From: Mycobacteroides abscessus ATCC 19977
GTDB lineage: Bacteria > Actinomycetota > Actinomycetes > Mycobacteriales > Mycobacteriaceae
Reading direction: 5' to 3'
NCBI RefSeq assembly: GCF_000069185.1
Contig: NC_010397.1
Span: 3,844,001-3,908,000, forward strand
DNA length: 64,000 nt
Below are positions 19,098-29,705 of this stretch, one piece after another (the first letter of the stretch is position 1; each line of letters begins with the position of its first letter). A program made the translations under genes and the position numbers. Under the pieces are notes generated by a model. It worked only from the letters and a program-made list of their open reading frames with translations. It was not told where the DNA came from and did not search any database.

Positions 19098-19415
19098 TTA
19101 CTTGGCCTTCTCGAGGACCTCGACCAGACGCCACCGCTTGGTGGCGGAGGTCGGACGGGTCTCCATCAGCGAGACGCGGTCGCCGACACCGGCGTCGCCG
19201 TTCTCGTCGTGGGCCTTGACCTTCGACGTGGTGCGGATGATCTTGCCGTACAGCGAGTGCCGGTTACGGGACTCGAGCTCGACCACGATGGTCTTCTGCA
19301 TCTTGTCCGAAACTACGTAACCGATGGCGGTCTTACGACGCCCACGCGGCTGCTCGGTGGCCGGGGTGTGCCGTGGTCCTGGGGCTGCCCCGGCGCTCGT
19401 CTTCTTCTCGCTCAC
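19098..19415 (-). CDS. rpsQ: 30S ribosomal protein S17 (105 aa)
   Basis: Primary 16S rRNA-binding protein S17. An Ala/Pro-rich extension (about 25 residues) precedes the conserved core [23 protein letters not shown] and [19 protein letters not shown], then [23 protein letters not shown]. The GTG start overlaps the rpmC stop by 4 nt. It is the last gene of the rpsJ-led unit here; rplN lies about 3.7 kb further on. Confidence 0.96.
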
Positions 19416-19648
19416 TTGCTGTCCTCGCTATCGGGTCCTGCGGCCAATCCGAGCTCGCGCTCACGCATCACCGTGTAGATGCGCGCGATCTCCTGGCGCA
19501 CCGCACGCAGCCGACGGTTGTTGGCGAGCTGACCGGTGGCCATCTGGAAGCGCAGGTTGAACAGCTCTTCCTTGGACTCACGGAGCTTGGTGATCAGCTC
19601 TTCCTCGGTGCTTTCCCGCAGTTCGCCAGCGGAAATTCCCACTGTCAT
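19412..19648 (-). CDS. rpmC: 50S ribosomal protein L29 (78 aa)
   Basis: Small helical protein at the peptide exit tunnel. It starts [18 protein letters not shown] at ATG 19648 and contains [30 protein letters not shown], the L29 signature (in two blocks: [14 protein letters not shown] and [12 protein letters not shown]). It overlaps rplP by 1 nt and rpsQ by 4 nt. Confidence 0.97.
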
Positions 19649-20064
19649 CAGAACTGCTCCTCTCGTGTGATGATGCGCGCCTTGATCGGCAGCTTGTGGA
19701 TCGCGCGCGTCAGAGCCTGACGGGCGGTCTCCTCGTTCGGGTAGCTCAACTCGAACAGCACACGACCGGGCTTGACGTTCGCAACCCACCACTCCGGCGA
19801 ACCCTTACCGGAACCCATGCGGGTTTCGGCGGGCTTCTTGGTCAGCGGGCGGTCCGGGAAGATGTTGATCCACACCTTGCCGCCACGCTTGATGTGCCGG
19901 TTGATGGCGATACGAGCGGACTCGATCTGCCGGTTGGTGATGTATGCATGGCCCAGCGCCTGAATGCCGTAATCACCGAAGGCGACGGTGGTACCGCCCG
20001 AGGCGGTGCCCTTCTTCTTCGGGTGATGCTGCTTGCGGTGCTTGACCTTACGGGGAATCAGCAT
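19648..20064 (-). CDS. rplP: 50S ribosomal protein L16 (138 aa)
   Basis: Protein L16 near the A-site tRNA elbow. N-terminus [19 protein letters not shown], then the signature [28 protein letters not shown] (blocks KVWINIFPD and [17 protein letters not shown]). It starts 2 nt after the rpsC stop. Confidence 0.97.
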
Positions 20065-20066
20065 GT

Positions 20067-21366
<1,300 letters not shown>

Positions 21367-21370
<4 letters not shown>

Positions 21371-21648
21371 CGCCGCTTGCTCTTTCGGTCGTCCTTGATG
21401 TGACCCTTGAAGGTGCGCGTCGGGGCAAACTCGCCCAGCTTGTGACCGACCATCGATTCGGTGACGAAGACGGGCACGTGCTTACGCCCGTCGTGCACCG
21501 CGAAGGTGTGGCCGATGAAGTCGGGGATGATGGTCGACCGACGCGACCAGGTCTTGATGACCTGCTTGGTGTTCTTCTCGTTCTGCACGTCGACCTTCTT
21601 GAGCAGATGGTCGTCGATGAACGGGCCCTTCTTGAGGCTGCGTGGCAT
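21367..21648 (-). CDS. rpsS: 30S ribosomal protein S19 (93 aa)
   Basis: 16S head protein S19: [49 protein letters not shown] (blocks [11 protein letters not shown] and GRKHVPV), [16 protein letters not shown]. Standard length. It overlaps rplV by 4 nt and follows rplB by 9 nt. Confidence 0.97.
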
Positions 21649-21657
21649 CGCTTACTC

Positions 21658-22494
21658 CTAGCGCTTCTTGCCGGTGCGCCGGCGACGGACGATGAGCTTG
21701 TCGCTCGCCTTGTTCGGCTTGCGGGTGCGGCCTTCCGGCTTGCCCCACGGGCTCACCGGGTGACGACCACCAGAGGTCTTACCTTCACCACCACCATGCG
21801 GGTGGTCGACCGGGTTCATCACGACACCACGGACGGTGGGGCGCTTGCCCTTCCACCGCATACGGCCGGCCTTACCCCAGTTGATGTTGGCCTGCTCGGC
21901 GTTGCCGACCTCGCCGACGGTGGCGCGGCAGCGCACGTCGACGCGACGGATCTCACCGCTGGGCATGCGCAGGGAGGCGTAGGCGCCTTCCTTACCCAGC
22001 AGCTGGATACCGGAACCGGCAGAGCGAGCCAGCTTGGCGCCACCGCCCGGACGCAGCTCGACGGCGTGCACCGTGGTACCCGTCGGGATGTTGCGCAGCG
22101 GCAGGTTGTTACCCGGCTTGATGTCGGCGTTGGCGCCCGACTCCACCACGTCACCTTGCGACAGCCCGACCGGCGCGATGATGTACCGCTTCTCGCCATC
22201 CAGGAAATGCAGCAGCGCGATGCGCGCGGTGCGGTTGGGGTCGTACTCGATGTGCGCGACCTTGGCGTTGACGCCGTCCTTGTCGTGGCGACGGAAATCG
22301 ATCAGCCGGTAGGCACGCTTGTGACCGCCACCCTTGTGGCGAGTGGTGATGCGGCCGTGGGCGTTACGTCCACCGGTGCCGTGCAGCGGGCGGATGAGCG
22401 ACTTCTCGGGAGTCGAGCGAGTGATCTCCGAGAAATCGGCGACGCTCGAGCCGCGGCGACCGGGGGTCGTCGGCTTGTACTTGCGAATAGCCAT
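21658..22494 (-). CDS. rplB: 50S ribosomal protein L2 (278 aa)
   Basis: Highly conserved L2, essential for subunit association and peptidyl transfer. Contains [34 protein letters not shown], and the C-terminal [20 protein letters not shown] with the conserved His of the active-site region, then the family signature [11 protein letters not shown]. Standard length. ATG 22494, 26 nt after rplW. Confidence 0.98.
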   Translation of the reverse strand: MAIRKYKPTTPGRRGSSVADFSEITRSTPEKSLIRPLHGTGGRNAHGRITTRHKGGGHKRAYRLIDFRRHDKDGVNAKVAHIEYDPNRTARIALLHFLDGEKRYIIAPVGLSQGDVVESGANADIKPGNNLPLRNIPTGTTVHAVELRPGGGAKLARSAGSGIQLLGKEGAYASLRMPSGEIRRVDVRCRATVGEVGNAEQANINWGKAGRMRWKGKRPTVRGVVMNPVDHPHGGGEGKTSGGRHPVSPWGKPEGRTRKPNKASDKLIVRRRRTGKKR

Positions 22495-22520
22495 GTCTTC
22501 TCTAGTCCTCTACTCCCCGA

Positions 22521-22823
22521 CTACGCGGGGGCTCCAAACAGGTCGATCGGCTTGCTGCCCGGTGCCAGGGTGACGATGGCGCGCTTGGTGCTCTTGCGCT
22601 GTCCGAAACCGGTGCGGGTGCGCTTGCGCTTGCCCTGACGGTTCGCGGTGTTCACCGAGGAGACCTTGACGCTGAAGATCTGCTCGATGGCGATCTTGAT
22701 CTGCGTCTTGTTCGAGTCCGGGTGGACGATGAAGGTGTACACGTTGTCTTCGATCAACGAGTACGACTTCTCCGAGATCACCGGGGCCAGGATGATGTCG
22801 CGGGGGTCAGCGATGGTTGCCAT
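22521..22823 (-). CDS. rplW: 50S ribosomal protein L23 (100 aa)
   Basis: Exit-tunnel protein L23, docking site for trigger factor and [44 protein letters not shown] and the basic loop [22 protein letters not shown] are diagnostic. ATG overlaps the rplD stop by 1 nt. Confidence 0.97.
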   Translation of the reverse strand: MATIADPRDIILAPVISEKSYSLIEDNVYTFIVHPDSNKTQIKIAIEQIFSVKVSSVNTANRQGKRKRTRTGFGQRKSTKRAIVTLAPGSKPIDLFGAPA

Positions 22824-23479
22824 CAGGCCGACACCTCCTCTTTCTTCTTGGCGTTGATGAAGCCGTTGAGTGCCTCGACGCTGAACACAACGTCATCGGC
22901 CTTCAACACGTCATAGGTGTTGAGCTGGTCGTAGGCCAGCACGTGCACGTTCGGCAGGTTCCGGACGCTCTTGACCGAAGCCAGATCGTCGCGGCCCAGC
23001 ACCACCAGCAGCTGCTTGCGGTCGGTGATCTCGCCCAGGAACGACTTGGCGCTCTTGGTCGAGGGCTCCTGTCCGGCAACCAGTTCGGTGACGGCGTGAA
23101 TCCGGCCGTTGCGAGCCCGGTCGGACAGCGCACCGCGCAGGGCGGCGGCGATCATCTTCTTGGGGGTCCGCTGGCTGTAGTCACGCGGCTGCGGGCCGTG
23201 GACGATGCCACCACCGGTGAACTGCGGTGCGCGGGTCGAGCCCTGGCGGGCACGTCCGGTTCCCTTCTGCCGGTACGGCTTCTTGCCACCACCGGACACC
23301 AGGCCACGCGTCTTGGTGGAGTGGGTGCCCTGACGGCCTGCGGCCAGCTGAGCGGTCACCACCTGGTGCAGCAACGCGATGTTGGCTGGGGCGTCGAACA
23401 ATTCGGCCGGCAGCTCGATGGAGCCGTCCGTCTTGCCGCCCGGAGCCTTGACTGCGATCTTCAAAAAATCCTCAGACAC
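22823..23479 (-). CDS. rplD: 50S ribosomal protein L4 (218 aa)
   Basis: L4 contributes to the exit-tunnel constriction. The basic loop [21 protein letters not shown] near residue 65-85 is diagnostic (blocks [18 protein letters not shown] and [10 protein letters not shown]). The GTG start overlaps the rplC stop (TAGTG). In E. coli, L4 represses the S10 operon; no equivalent site was identified here. Confidence 0.97.
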   Translation of the reverse strand: MSEDFLKIAVKAPGGKTDGSIELPAELFDAPANIALLHQVVTAQLAAGRQGTHSTKTRGLVSGGGKKPYRQKGTGRARQGSTRAPQFTGGGIVHGPQPRDYSQRTPKKMIAAALRGALSDRARNGRIHAVTELVAGQEPSTKSAKSFLGEITDRKQLLVVLGRDDLASVKSVRNLPNVHVLAYDQLNTYDVLKADDVVFSVEALNGFINAKKKEEVSA

Positions 23480-24132
23480 TACTTCTCACCTCGCTTGACA
23501 GCGGTGCGGACCACAACCAAGCCACCCTTACGTCCGGGGATGGCACCCTTGATCAGCAGTACGCCGTTCTCGGCATCGACCTTGTGCACCACCAGGTTCT
23601 GAGTGGTGACGCGATCGCTACCCATACGTCCGGACATCCGGGTGCCCTTGAAGACACGGCCCGGGGTGGCGCAGCCACCGATCGAACCGGGACGACGGTG
23701 CACGGCCTGCGCACCGTGGCTGGCGCCCTGGCCGCGGAAGCCGTGACGCTTCATGGTTCCGGCGAAGCCCTTACCCTTCGAGGTCCCGGTGACGTCGACG
23801 TAGGCGCCGTCACTGAAGATCTCGGCAGTCAGCTCCTGGCCGACCTCGTACTCGGCAGCGGCAGCCTCATCGTCCAGCCGCAGCTCGGCCAGGTGACGGC
23901 GCGGGTTGATGCCCGCGGCGGCGAACTGACCGGTGACCGGCTTGGTCACCTTGCGGGGGCTGATCTCGCCATACGCGAGCTGCACGGCGCTGTAGCCGTC
24001 CTGCTCGGTGGTCCGGATGCGGGTCACCACATTGGGGCCGGCCTTGACGACGGTTACCGGGACAACCCGGTTGTTGTCGTCGAACACCTGCGTCATACCC
24101 AGCTTGGTGCCCAGAATTCCTTTTCTTGCCAT
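23479..24132 (-). CDS. rplC: 50S ribosomal protein L3 (217 aa)
   Basis: L3 reaches the peptidyl transferase centre. N-terminus [20 protein letters not shown]; conserved [35 protein letters not shown] and [19 protein letters not shown]. Standard length. ATG 24132, 14 nt after rpsJ. Confidence 0.98.
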   Translation of the reverse strand: MARKGILGTKLGMTQVFDDNNRVVPVTVVKAGPNVVTRIRTTEQDGYSAVQLAYGEISPRKVTKPVTGQFAAAGINPRRHLAELRLDDEAAAAEYEVGQELTAEIFSDGAYVDVTGTSKGKGFAGTMKRHGFRGQGASHGAQAVHRRPGSIGGCATPGRVFKGTRMSGRMGSDRVTTQNLVVHKVDAENGVLLIKGAIPGRKGGLVVVRTAVKRGEK

Positions 24133-24146
24133 GGTTTCTGGTTCTC

Positions 24147-24452
24147 CTACTGGATGTTCACGTCGACGCTGGCCGGCAGGTCGATGCGCATGAGCGCGTC
24201 AACCGTCTTCGGCGTCGGGTCGAGGATGTCGATGAGCCGCTTGTGGGTACGCATCTCGAAGTGCTCGCGCGAGTCCTTGTACTTGTGCGGCGACCGGATA
24301 ACGCAGTACACGTTCTTTTCCGTCGGCAGCGGCACAGGTCCAACGACACTCGCGCCGGTACGGGTCACCGTCTCTACAATCTTGCGCGCCGAAGCGTCAA
24401 TCGCCTCATGGTCGTAGGCCTTGAGCCTGATGCGGATCTTCTGTCCCGCCAC
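24147..24452 (-). CDS. rpsJ: 30S ribosomal protein S10 / NusE (101 aa)
   Basis: S10 has roles in the ribosome head and, as NusE, in transcription antitermination with NusB/NusG. The GTG at 24452 gives [29 protein letters not shown], preceded by GGTAGGAAGC. Signature blocks are [20 protein letters not shown] and [16 protein letters not shown]. First gene of its unit, with a leader of about 250 nt from the promoter candidate at 24708. Confidence 0.98.
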
Positions 24453-24839
24453 GCTTCCTACCTCTACTGTCACTGGTCCGGAGCACGCCGAAGCGCGCAA
24501 CCCGATACCGCCGCTGTTTACCTGTCGTAGTTCACCGACCCCCGCGGTCGGGCGTGTCGCCCTCACGCGCAGTCGTCCGCGGCGAAAATTCTCGTCGCAT
24601 GGACTGGGCCGACGCGCCCGCAAGGGCGCTGGTGGTTCGCCGTCCCCGTCCGCAGCGCGTCAAGGGGACACCCCAAGGCACTGCAACCGGTTCACGGCAA
24701 CCCGAACAGTATGCCTTATCCAGCGGCTGCGGCCAAATCCCCGCGGTAGCCCCCTCGGGGTGGCGAGAGGAACCCGGTGACCTGCGGTTCCGGGAGCATG
24801 TGGAACGGTAATACACGATCCACATGAGGAGGTTGTGCG
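24453..24839. other. 387-bp divergent intergenic region with long rpsJ leader
   Basis: It separates divergent rpsJ and the PNPOx-family gene. On the minus strand a promoter candidate at 24708-24736 leaves an rpsJ leader of about 250 nt with no ORF, suggesting post-transcriptional control of ribosomal protein synthesis. On the plus strand the end of the region holds AGGAGG, the ribosome binding site for the gene at 24840. Confidence 0.5.
24708..24736 (-). promoter_or_regulatory. Candidate promoter for the rpsJ-rpsQ unit
   Basis: Minus strand: TTGGCC (24736-24731), 17-bp spacer, CATACT (24713-24708). It is flanked by GATTTGG upstream and CGGGTTGCC downstream, the same arrangement as at rplN and rpsH. 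Confidence 0.6.
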
Positions 24840-25508
24840 GTGCGCTGGCTCGATGCCGACGGAGGGCGTTCTTTTCTACGGGCACTGCCCGTTCTGTCCG
24901 GCAACGCACCGCCCTTTGACATCGCCTCCGCCCCCGCCGAACCGCTTCGCTTGTTCATCGAATGGATCGAGCAGGCCGCGCAGGCCGGGGTGCAGGAACC
25001 GCACGCGATGACCATTTCGACCGTCGACAACGCGGGGATGCCGCGTGCACGGGTGCTGATCCTCAAAGCCATCGACCAGGATGGCTGGCATTTCGCGGCG
25101 AGCTCGGTGAGTCAGAAGGGGCGCGATCTGTCCGCTAACCCCGCCGCCGCGCTGACCTTCCATTGGCCCGAGGTAGTGCGACAGGTGCGAGTGGTGGGCG
25201 CGGTGGTGGACGACGGCGACCAGGTAAGCGCCGCCGACTTCCTCGGCAGACCCGTCGGATCGCGGGCGATGGCGTTGACACTGCGCCAGAGCCAGCCGCT
25301 GGTGGATCCGGCGGAAATCGACGCGGAGATCGAGAAGGCCCACCGGAAGTTGGCCGACGACCCCGAACTGGTGCCGGACGAGTGGGTCTCGTATGCCCTG
25401 CGGCCGGCGCAGATCGAGTTTTGGCAAGGCTCCCCCGATCGCAAGCACCAGCGTCTCAGTTATCAGTGGGTTGGAGACGGCTGGGAGCGCACGCAGCTCT
25501 GGCCGTAG
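24840..25508 (+). CDS. Pyridoxine/pyridoxamine 5'-phosphate oxidase family protein (222 aa)
   Basis: FMN-dependent PNPOx fold. It resembles PdxH along its length: EPHAMTISTVDNAGMPRARVLILK (FMN phosphate-binding strand), FAASSVSQKGRDLSANPAAAL, HWPEVVRQVRVVGAV and a C-terminal domain with PAQIEFWQGSPDRKHQRLSY ending WERTQLWP, close to the PdxH consensus FWQGxxxRxHxR and the terminal R.L.P. It may oxidise pyridoxamine phosphate or a different alcohol/amine, since mycobacteria carry several paralogs. GTG 24840 follows AGGAGGTTGTGCG. Divergent from rpsJ. Confidence 0.85.
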   Translation: MRWLDADGGRSFLRALPVLSGNAPPFDIASAPAEPLRLFIEWIEQAAQAGVQEPHAMTISTVDNAGMPRARVLILKAIDQDGWHFAASSVSQKGRDLSANPAAALTFHWPEVVRQVRVVGAVVDDGDQVSAADFLGRPVGSRAMALTLRQSQPLVDPAEIDAEIEKAHRKLADDPELVPDEWVSYALRPAQIEFWQGSPDRKHQRLSYQWVGDGWERTQLWP

Positions 25509-25541
25509 CCCGGGCGAGTTCGCGGCAGTATTCGCGCTGAT

Positions 25542-25557
25542 CTTACTTTCGAGTAAG
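25542..25557. promoter_or_regulatory. Palindromic operator candidate upstream of the hotdog protein
   Basis: CTTACT-TTCG-AGTAAG is a perfect 6+4+6 palindrome ending 9 bp before the GTG at 25567. The spacing and symmetry fit a TetR-family dimer site. The regulator is not identifiable from this window. Confidence 0.5.
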
Positions 25558-25566
25558 GTACGCACC

Positions 25567-26037
25567 GTGAGCGCATCTCCGACCTACAAGATCTGGCAGC
25601 GTCTGCAGAACAAGCCCGGCGGTTCCGCCCTGTTCTCCGCCGCCATGATGGCCCGTGTCCCCTACTTCGCCTCGGTGGTGCCGCATGTGCACCGGATGGA
25701 GCCGGGCTATTGCGAGGTGACCGCCCCCAAGTGGTACTTCGTCTACAACCACATCAAGACCTTCCACGCGATCGCCGCGTGCAACCTGGCCGAGGTCGCC
25801 ATGGGCATGTTGATGGAGGCCACCACCCCGTCCTCGCACCGTTGGATTCCCAAGGCGATGAACGTCCAGTACCTGGGCAAGGCCACCACTTCGCTGCGTG
25901 CGATCGCCACGCTGGAGGGCATCGATTTCGCGTCGATCACCGAGGGCACCGACGTCGTCGTGCCGATCAGCATCACCGATCGCGACGGCAAGGAAGTGGT
26001 CAAGGCCGAGATCACCACCTGGGTGACCCCCGCTTAG
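25567..26037 (+). CDS. DUF4442 / hotdog-fold thioesterase-like protein (156 aa)
   Basis: A hotdog-fold protein of the kind annotated as DUF4442/PaaI-like, probably acting on acyl-CoA thioesters. The central helix region YNHIKTFHAIAACNLAEVAMGMLME resembles the catalytic Nx6-8HxxxxxxxAExA segment of thioesterases, followed by beta strands MNVQYLGKATTSLRAIATLE and KVEVVKAEI-like strands at the end (KEVVKAEITTWV). The GTG at 25567 (MSASPTYKIW) has AAGG upstream; the longer frame overlaps the previous gene and is rejected. A palindrome lies just upstream. Confidence 0.75.
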   Translation: MSASPTYKIWQRLQNKPGGSALFSAAMMARVPYFASVVPHVHRMEPGYCEVTAPKWYFVYNHIKTFHAIAACNLAEVAMGMLMEATTPSSHRWIPKAMNVQYLGKATTSLRAIATLEGIDFASITEGTDVVVPISITDRDGKEVVKAEITTWVTPA

Positions 26038-26105
26038 GCACGCACCGGCGGCCGAATTCGGCCGTTGTAGACAAATCTATGGTGTGACGCGCGCACACTC
26101 CGGCT

Positions 26106-27362
26106 ATGGCCACCGCACTGTCAGAAATCGAAGAGGCCGGCCGCGTACTGGCCGACCCCGCCGCCTACGCCGACGAACTCCGCTTGCATGCCGCGATGAC
26201 GCTGCTACGGCGCGAACAACCCGTCACGAAGGTGATTACCGACGACTATCGACCGTTCTGGGCGGTCACCAAGCACGACGACATCATGGCCGTCGAGCGT
26301 GACAACGCGCTCTGGATCAATGAACCGCGCCCGCTGCTGATGAATCTCGAGCAGGAGGCCGAACTGGACAAACAGGCGGCCATGGGGATCGAGCTCAAGA
26401 CGCTCGTGCATATCGATGACCCCAAGCACCGCGTACTGCGCGCCATCGGCGCCGACTGGTTCCGGCCGAAAGCCATGCGCGACATGAAGCTGCGCACCGA
26501 CGAGCTTGCGAACAGATACGTCAACAAGCTCCTGGAGGCCGGCGGCAGCTGCGATTTCGCGCAGGACATCGCGGTGCATTTCCCCCTCTACGTCATCATG
26601 TCGCTGCTCGGCATCCCCGAGTCGGACTTCGACCGAATGCTCAAACTCACCCAAGAGCTCTTCGGCGGTGACGACTCCGAATTCCAGCGTGGTACCACCC
26701 CGGAGGAACAGCTGATGGCGCTGCTGGACTTCTTCGGATACTTCAGTGGGCTCACCGCATCACGGCGCCAGCACCCCACGGACGACTTGGCCTCCACCAT
26801 CGCCAACGCACGGGTCGACGGGGAGCTGTTGAGCGACGTGGACACCGCGTCGTACTACACGATCATCGCCACCGCGGGGCATGACACCACCAGCGCCACC
26901 ATCGCCGGAGGACTCGAAGCTCTGCTGGAGCATCCCGATCAGCTGGCCCGGCTCCGCGAGAACCCCGGCCTCATGCCGTTGGCGGTCGACGAGATGATCC
27001 GTTGGGTGACACCGGTCAAGGAGTTCATGCGAACGGCGACCGCCGACACCGAGATTCGCGGCGTGCCCATCACCGAGGGAGAATCGGTGCTGCTGTCCTA
27101 TCCGTCGGGTAACCGCGACGAGGACATCTTCACCGACCCGTTCACCTTCGATATCGCCCGAGACCCCAACAAGCACTTGGCATTCGGCTTCGGTGTGCAT
27201 TTCTGCTTGGGAGCGGCGCTGGCCCGGATGGAGGTCAACAGCTTCTTCTCGGCGCTGTTGCCTCGCCTGGAGTCCATCGAGGTCGACGGAAACATCGAGC
27301 GGACGTCCACCATCTTCGTCGGTGGCATCAAGCACCTACCGATCCGCTACACCTTGCGATAG
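26106..27362 (+). CDS. Cytochrome P450 (418 aa)
   Basis: Haem-thiolate monooxygenase of bacterial class I architecture, requiring ferredoxin and reductase. The oxygen-binding I helix is IIATAGHDTTSATIAGGLEA near residue 255. The K-helix ExxR is DEMIRW near 295. The haem loop FGFGVHFCLGAALARME places the Cys ligand near residue 365. Unusual is the Phe-Met pair after the K helix (VKEFMRTATAD), common in mycobacterial lipid- or steroid-acting P450s. CYP family not assigned. It is convergent with the thiolase gene, 7 bp apart. Between it and the upstream gene lies a short TAGA-CAAA-TCTA dyad. Confidence 0.94.
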   Translation: MATALSEIEEAGRVLADPAAYADELRLHAAMTLLRREQPVTKVITDDYRPFWAVTKHDDIMAVERDNALWINEPRPLLMNLEQEAELDKQAAMGIELKTLVHIDDPKHRVLRAIGADWFRPKAMRDMKLRTDELANRYVNKLLEAGGSCDFAQDIAVHFPLYVIMSLLGIPESDFDRMLKLTQELFGGDDSEFQRGTTPEEQLMALLDFFGYFSGLTASRRQHPTDDLASTIANARVDGELLSDVDTASYYTIIATAGHDTTSATIAGGLEALLEHPDQLARLRENPGLMPLAVDEMIRWVTPVKEFMRTATADTEIRGVPITEGESVLLSYPSGNRDEDIFTDPFTFDIARDPNKHLAFGFGVHFCLGAALARMEVNSFFSALLPRLESIEVDGNIERTSTIFVGGIKHLPIRYTLR

Positions 27363-27369
27363 CGGCCTA

Positions 27370-28872
27370 TCAGTTGAGGCGCGCGGATCCGTCCGCCGCC
27401 ACTTCGATTGAGGCGCCAGCGATATCGGTATCCGCGATGTGCGCGGAGGCGTCTCGGTCATCGATCTTGGCAAAGGTGCGCGCTCCTGTCGGCGTGCGCA
27501 CACTGACGAACGTCTGGAACGGCGATCCGTCCCGTCCGTAGTTGACGGTCCATGCCTCCACGGCTGCCGTACCGGTATAGCCGTCGGCGGCCTCGGTCCG
27601 GGGTTCTTGATCGACGTCGGCCTGTACATCCTCATATGCGAATCCGGATGCAGGCGGCTCGGTTCCGTAGATTCCGAAGGCGTGCTTGGTGAGATATCCA
27701 CCGTTGGCGGTGATCAGGCCCTTCGCCCCCGGACGCTCGCGCAGCCGCTCCGCCATGGTGGCGATGGAGTGGGTGACGTAGTTGCACCAGGGCCCACCGG
27801 CGAAGGTGAGACCACCGGTGACTGTCAGCGGCCGCGCCGGGTCATCGAGTGCCAGCCCTAGTTCTGCGGCGGCGACCTGCACCGCCGACGGGAAGCACGA
27901 GTAGATGTCGACCAGCTCGACATCGTCGGTGCCCAGTCCGGCGATCTCGAATGCGCGTCTGCCCGCCAGCCGGATGGCCGGCGACCGGTGCAATTCATGG
28001 CGTTCACTGAGGGCGAAGGTGTCGTTGGCCTGCGCACCGGCGAGCGGAAATATCCAGCGGTCCTTGGAGATTCCTAGCCGCAGCGCAGTCTCCACGGAGG
28101 TCAACAACACCACTGCGCCCTGCTCGACCATATTGTTCGAATTCATCAGCTTGGTATACGGAGAACTGATCCATCGATTGTCGGGGCCGGGGGTGGCGAT
28201 CTCCTCGGCGGTGTACGCGTCGTTGGACCAGGCATGGCCATTGGTGACCGCTACCGCGTTGAACCGCTGCCACAGTTGCGACATCGCGGCGCGGTGGTCG
28301 GCGATGGACACACCCCCGGCGATCCGTATCGCCTCCTCGAAGAGCGGGTAGACGTGGCCCGGCGAGATGAGGCCGATGGCGGTTTCCGCGCCACCGACTT
28401 GATCCATGCGGCCACCGAGAACTGTTGCCTCGGCTACGGACTCATCCTGGATGGTCCAGGTGGGCTGTACGCCGGTGGCCATCATCTTGTTGCGTGAACG
28501 CCACATCTCCGCGCCACCGATGAGCACCACGTCAGCATCCCCGGCCAGGATGTCGGCGGCCGCGTGATTGACCAACAACTGCGGCGAGTTGCCGCTGGGG
28601 CCCGTGTAAAAGGTGCGCTTGGGCACCGCGCCCAGGCGCTCACCAAGCAGCACTCCGGGGTCGCGGTACCTCCACGAGAAGATGTTCGCCACCGATATCG
28701 TGTCGATCGCGCCGAGCAGCTCGGTCGCTCCCGCGTCACCGGCCGCCAGGCGCGCCGCCTGCTCCATGAGATCGATGGGTTCGGGGATCTCCGAGAACGG
28801 AGTGTCCGCGTCTGTCCGCTGGTTGACCTGCCCGGTACCGACGAGGACCGGCGTGCGAGGGTCGAAGGCCAT
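27370..28872 (-). CDS. Thiolase-like acetyl-CoA acetyltransferase family protein (500 aa)
   Basis: Thiolase fold related to the SCP-x/acetyl-CoA acetyltransferase group but longer than a standard thiolase. The N-terminal half has RTPVLVGTGQVNQR, the segment GPSGNSPQLLVNHAAADILAG where a classic thiolase carries its nucleophile Cys, and VLIGGAEMW. The C-terminal half has VELVDIYSCFPSAVQVAAAELG, TGGLTFAGGPWCNYVTHS and GLITANGGYLTKHAFGIY (the GGG-like and NGG loops). Because the usual Cys is replaced near SGNS, the activity may be hydrolytic or non-standard. The last ~100 residues form an added beta-rich domain. ATG 28872 begins MAFDPRTP. It lies 47 bp downstream of eutC on the same strand. Confidence 0.85.
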   Translation of the reverse strand: MAFDPRTPVLVGTGQVNQRTDADTPFSEIPEPIDLMEQAARLAAGDAGATELLGAIDTISVANIFSWRYRDPGVLLGERLGAVPKRTFYTGPSGNSPQLLVNHAAADILAGDADVVLIGGAEMWRSRNKMMATGVQPTWTIQDESVAEATVLGGRMDQVGGAETAIGLISPGHVYPLFEEAIRIAGGVSIADHRAAMSQLWQRFNAVAVTNGHAWSNDAYTAEEIATPGPDNRWISSPYTKLMNSNNMVEQGAVVLLTSVETALRLGISKDRWIFPLAGAQANDTFALSERHELHRSPAIRLAGRRAFEIAGLGTDDVELVDIYSCFPSAVQVAAAELGLALDDPARPLTVTGGLTFAGGPWCNYVTHSIATMAERLRERPGAKGLITANGGYLTKHAFGIYGTEPPASGFAYEDVQADVDQEPRTEAADGYTGTAAVEAWTVNYGRDGSPFQTFVSVRTPTGARTFAKIDDRDASAHIADTDIAGASIEVAADGSARLN

Positions 28873-28919
28873 TTTCCGATGGTAACCAACCACCTGGTTG
28901 GCCCCCGCAGGTCGTCCCG

Positions 28920-29705
28920 TTAGGTGGGCAGGGCGGGCCCGGCGCCCTCGATCTGATTGCCCGCGCCGGTCATGTCCTTGAGGTCGACGCCGGACCGGCC
29001 GATCTGACGGGCGCCCGCCACCAGAGCAGCGACGACCTGCGCGGCCTGGTCGTAGCCGAGGCCTTCGGGAGGGTGGATGTTGGACACGCAATTACGTTGG
29101 GCATCAGTACATCCGACGACGGGATTGTGCGTGAGATATATCCCGACACTATCCGCGACCGACAGACCCGGACGTTCTCCGATCAGGACAAGCACGGTAT
29201 CGACCCCGAGGGCGGCTCCGATGTGGTCGCCCAGGGCCACCCGAGCCTGTGTCGCAACGACGAGCGGCGCGATCGCATACCCACGAAGCCGCCGGTGCAA
29301 TGCCTGCAGCAGCGGCACGCCGTGGTCGTCGAGTGCGCGCGGCGACAACCCGTCGGCCAGCACGATGCCGATGTCGCCGCCGGAGCCGGGCAACACATCC
29401 AGCGCACCGTCGGCGGGCGCACGCCCGAGATCGGGCCTGCGCAGGTATTCGGACCGATCGGTCGCGCGGCTCGTCACCAGTAGCGGCGCACCTAATCCGA
29501 GCCCGTCTATTCGGCCCGCCAGCGCCTGGGCGTCCAACGGCGTGTGCACCGCGTCGCGAGCGGCGGCATGCGCGGTACCGAACTCCAGCACCCGCGTGGT
29601 GGGCAGCGCATCGCCGCTGCGCCCCAAGCCGATCCGAGACTGCGTGGACCGACGCAAGGTATCCCAAATATTTTGTGCGGCAACATTATTAGCAATATGA
29701 CTCAT
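28920..29705 (-). CDS. eutC: Ethanolamine ammonia-lyase small subunit (261 aa)
   Basis: Beta subunit of the adenosylcobalamin-dependent lyase converting ethanolamine to acetaldehyde and ammonia. Motifs: RIGLGRSGDALPT, LEFGTAHAAARDAVH, VIGERPGLS-like LIGERPGLSVADSVGIYLTH, and GCTDAQRNCVSNIHPPEGL, the cobalamin-binding end of EutC. It overlaps the eutB stop by 4 nt, so the subunits are translationally coupled. No microcompartment shell genes accompany it. Confidence 0.95.
   Translation of the reverse strand: MSHIANNVAAQNIWDTLRRSTQSRIGLGRSGDALPTTRVLEFGTAHAAARDAVHTPLDAQALAGRIDGLGLGAPLLVTSRATDRSEYLRRPDLGRAPADGALDVLPGSGGDIGIVLADGLSPRALDDHGVPLLQALHRRLRGYAIAPLVVATQARVALGDHIGAALGVDTVLVLIGERPGLSVADSVGIYLTHNPVVGCTDAQRNCVSNIHPPEGLGYDQAAQVVAALVAGARQIGRSGVDLKDMTGAGNQIEGAGPALPT

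Noticed and set aside
21400..22638. 412-codon plus-strand frame opposite rplB, rpsS and rplW
   Set aside because: Antisense shadow of three certain ribosomal genes.
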